NCBI GenBank assembly: GCA_903885665.1
Contig: CAISJL010000040.1
Coordinates: 1 to 34,788, forward strand
Direction of reading: 5' to 3'
DNA from: an uncultured beta proteobacterium
GTDB lineage: Bacteria > Pseudomonadota > Gammaproteobacteria > Burkholderiales > SG8-41
Length of the DNA stretch: 34,788 nucleotides
The position numbers and the translations under genes are program-made. Shown in pieces: positions 33,401-34,788 of this stretch (the stretch's first letter is position 1; each line of letters starts with the position of its first letter). The notes below the pieces were generated by a model. The model saw only the letters and a list, made by a program, of their open reading frames with translations, was not told the DNA's origin and did not search any database.

Positions 33401-34788
33401 TTAATGCTGAATTTTTCTGTCGGCTGTTTCCAGATCCCAAGCGGGATTTGACAGTGCATGCCGGGAACTGATTCGTCCAAATGCAAAACACTCCCCAATA
33501 TTACCCGTGCCTTGATAGAGATGGCTGTAAATAGAGCCCAGTTCCCCTGCGCTATAAAGTCTTGGTATTGGTGTGTTATCTGGTTGCACTATCTGGCCAT
33601 GTTCGTTGCGCCTTGGCCCGCCCTGCGTATTTAGCATCGATGGTGAGAGTTCAATTGCATAATAGGGCCCATCTCCAAAAGGGTTGAGCATTTTGGTGCG
33701 TTGAAACTCTATATCTGTTCCGGTTTTACAAATAGAGTTCCAACTTTCAATGCTTTGGGTAAGCTCTTTCGGATCTAGCTCAATGGATATGGCGAGTTCG
33801 GATGTGCTATTTGCACTTTTGATCCATCCGCGCTTTAGTTCGGTTTGGTTATCGTGGCTCCATTGGTAGCGCTCTATTAACCTAGACCAACCACTGACTG
33901 GCTTGGTATCATAGAGAGGACCGCTATTAAATACCGAGTGGTCGAATACCATATACATTGGGCAGGGGGTAGGTAACTTTGTCCATTGACCATTAGCCTT
34001 GATCTTGCCGTGCCTAGTTTTAAATTTTTCGTTAGTAAATCTTTTTGCATCTGGTCCTACTACAATCATTCCGCCAGGTTGCTCATGATTGAAATGTAGT
34101 GGAGTCATTGAGAACGTAGTTTTGTAATCTGACACTTTAAGAGCCATCGATGGACCAGCGTAATTATTCATATGCCAAAGATCTGCGCCTACTTGAAGCG
34201 CCATCTTGATACCGTCACCTTCATTGTGCGGAGTGCCTGAGGTGTAGCAGTACGGTAGGTTAGGTAGATAGTTTCTAATCATTTCTTGATTATTTTCAAA
34301 TCCACCGCAAGTTAAAATAACACCTTTGCGAGCTTTGATGAAAATAGGCTGTCCATGGCTTATTGCTTTGATGCCAATGATTTCTTTAGTGATGCCATTT
34401 TGAATAAGCTCGGTGCCGGGTGTTTCGTATAGAATTTCGATGGGTCTTTGTTTTACTGACTTCTCAAAGAACTCCCATGTTTTAGAGTAGCCCAGAAGGT
34501 CTCCATTGTGAAACTTGTGTGCGCAGTCAGCTCCTGGTAACTCAGGAAACTCAATCCCCTCAGGTTGGTGCTGATGCTCTTGTGGGTCACCACCAATGCT
34601 AGTAATCCAAGGATTGTTCTGTTTAACCTCTTCTGCCCAAGCGCGAGCCATAACTTGCGGTACAGGGTAGTGACCGCATAGCGCATTAAGATACGTTATT
34701 GCTTTCTCAACGTCATAGATTTGTAAGTAGCCCTGACCTGCAACGCGAGTATTGCCGCCTTCTTCACCTTCAGGTGCTTTCTCTAACA
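33401..34788 (-). CDS. FAD-dependent oxidoreductase (fumarate reductase/ketosteroid dehydrogenase-like), 5' partial
   Basis: An incomplete flavoenzyme: the frame stays open from 34651 to the right edge (reading EKAPEGEEGGNTRVAGQGY there), so the ATG at 34651 is internal. About 461 residues are visible; the N-terminal FAD dinucleotide-binding motif lies outside. Visible features are EILYETPGTELI, the motif VILTCGGFENNQEMI, the substrate-domain segment and a C-terminal FAD-contacting stretch YSAGELGSIYSHLYQGTGN followed by GECFAFGRISSRHAL. This is the FAD_binding_2 pattern shared by flavocytochrome c fumarate reductase, urocanate reductase and 3-ketosteroid dehydrogenases. A reductase or dehydrogenase acting on an unsaturated acid is plausible. 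It converges on Bug copy 9. Confidence 0.88.
   Translation of the reverse strand, partial: LEKAPEGEEGGNTRVAGQGYLQIYDVEKAITYLNALCGHYPVPQVMARAWAEEVKQNNPWITSIGGDPQEHQHQPEGIEFPELPGADCAHKFHNGDLLGYSKTWEFFEKSVKQRPIEILYETPGTELIQNGITKEIIGIKAISHGQPIFIKARKGVILTCGGFENNQEMIRNYLPNLPYCYTSGTPHNEGDGIKMALQVGADLWHMNNYAGPSMALKVSDYKTTFSMTPLHFNHEQPGGMIVVGPDAKRFTNEKFKTRHGKIKANGQWTKLPTPCPMYMVFDHSVFNSGPLYDTKPVSGWSRLIERYQWSHDNQTELKRGWIKSANSTSELAISIELDPKELTQSIESWNSICKTGTDIEFQRTKMLNPFGDGPYYAIELSPSMLNTQGGPRRNEHGQIVQPDNTPIPRLYSAGELGSIYSHLYQGTGNIGECFAFGRISSRHALSNPAWDLETADRKIQH

Overview
The window looks like chromosomal accessory DNA from a betaproteobacterium, probably order Burkholderiales. The main reason is nine periplasmic Bug/TctC-type solute receptors (tripartite tricarboxylate family), a family strongly expanded in that order. 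A truncated SCO-like cytochrome oxidase accessory fragment at the left edge and a SelO gene fit the same assignment. Most of the window is AT-rich by eye. The first 120 bases are clearly GC-richer: I counted 63% in the first 60 and 58% in the next 60.

Layout. 1-1334 (minus): a Bug gene followed by a broken UGSC-like gene that runs into a fragment of an SCO-like gene. 1580-5087 (plus): SDR dehydrogenase, MmgE/PrpD, Bug, then a long palindromic terminator. 5089-5655 (minus): small heat shock protein with a good sigma-32-type promoter and a possible RNA thermometer. 5749-7958: Bug (minus) diverging from an amidohydrolase (plus). 8202-11699: a small Trp-rich protein, a Bug (minus), a beta-propeller lactonase-like protein (plus) and a second amidohydrolase (minus). 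11981-16841 (plus): SelO, a CPA1-type antiporter and a benzoylformate decarboxylase-like ThDP enzyme. 16858-18773 (minus): TauD-type dioxygenase plus Bug. 19338-21879 (plus): an alpha/beta hydrolase cut by an amber codon just before its catalytic histidine, a small secreted protein and a Bug. 22042-24077: a CoA-binding protein (minus) and an HMG-CoA-lyase-like enzyme (plus). 24170-26673 (minus): Bug then MmgE/PrpD. 27040-29642 (plus): an ABC-type peptide receptor then a Bug. 29781-32077 (minus): enoyl-CoA hydratase and a third MmgE/PrpD. 32350-34788: Bug (plus) converging on a partial FAD-dependent oxidoreductase (minus).

How it may work together (inference). The content is a mosaic of small catabolic units, each pairing an exported receptor with one to three enzymes acting on organic acids: MmgE/PrpD dehydratase-like, crotonase, HMG-CoA-lyase-like, SDR, TauD, ThDP decarboxylase and lactonase/amidohydrolase enzymes. 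No TctA/TctB or ABC membrane subunit, no transcription factor, no acyl-CoA ligase or CoA transferase, no transposase and no tRNA is visible. The receptors must therefore use membrane partners and regulators encoded elsewhere, or have a sensing role.

The points most worth a second look are the receptor-enzyme pairing without transporters, the amber codon at the hydrolase active site, the gene-fragment junction at the left edge, the hexanucleotide repeat before the small secreted protein, the heat-shock promoter with a possible RNA thermometer, and paired palindromes in promoter regions.
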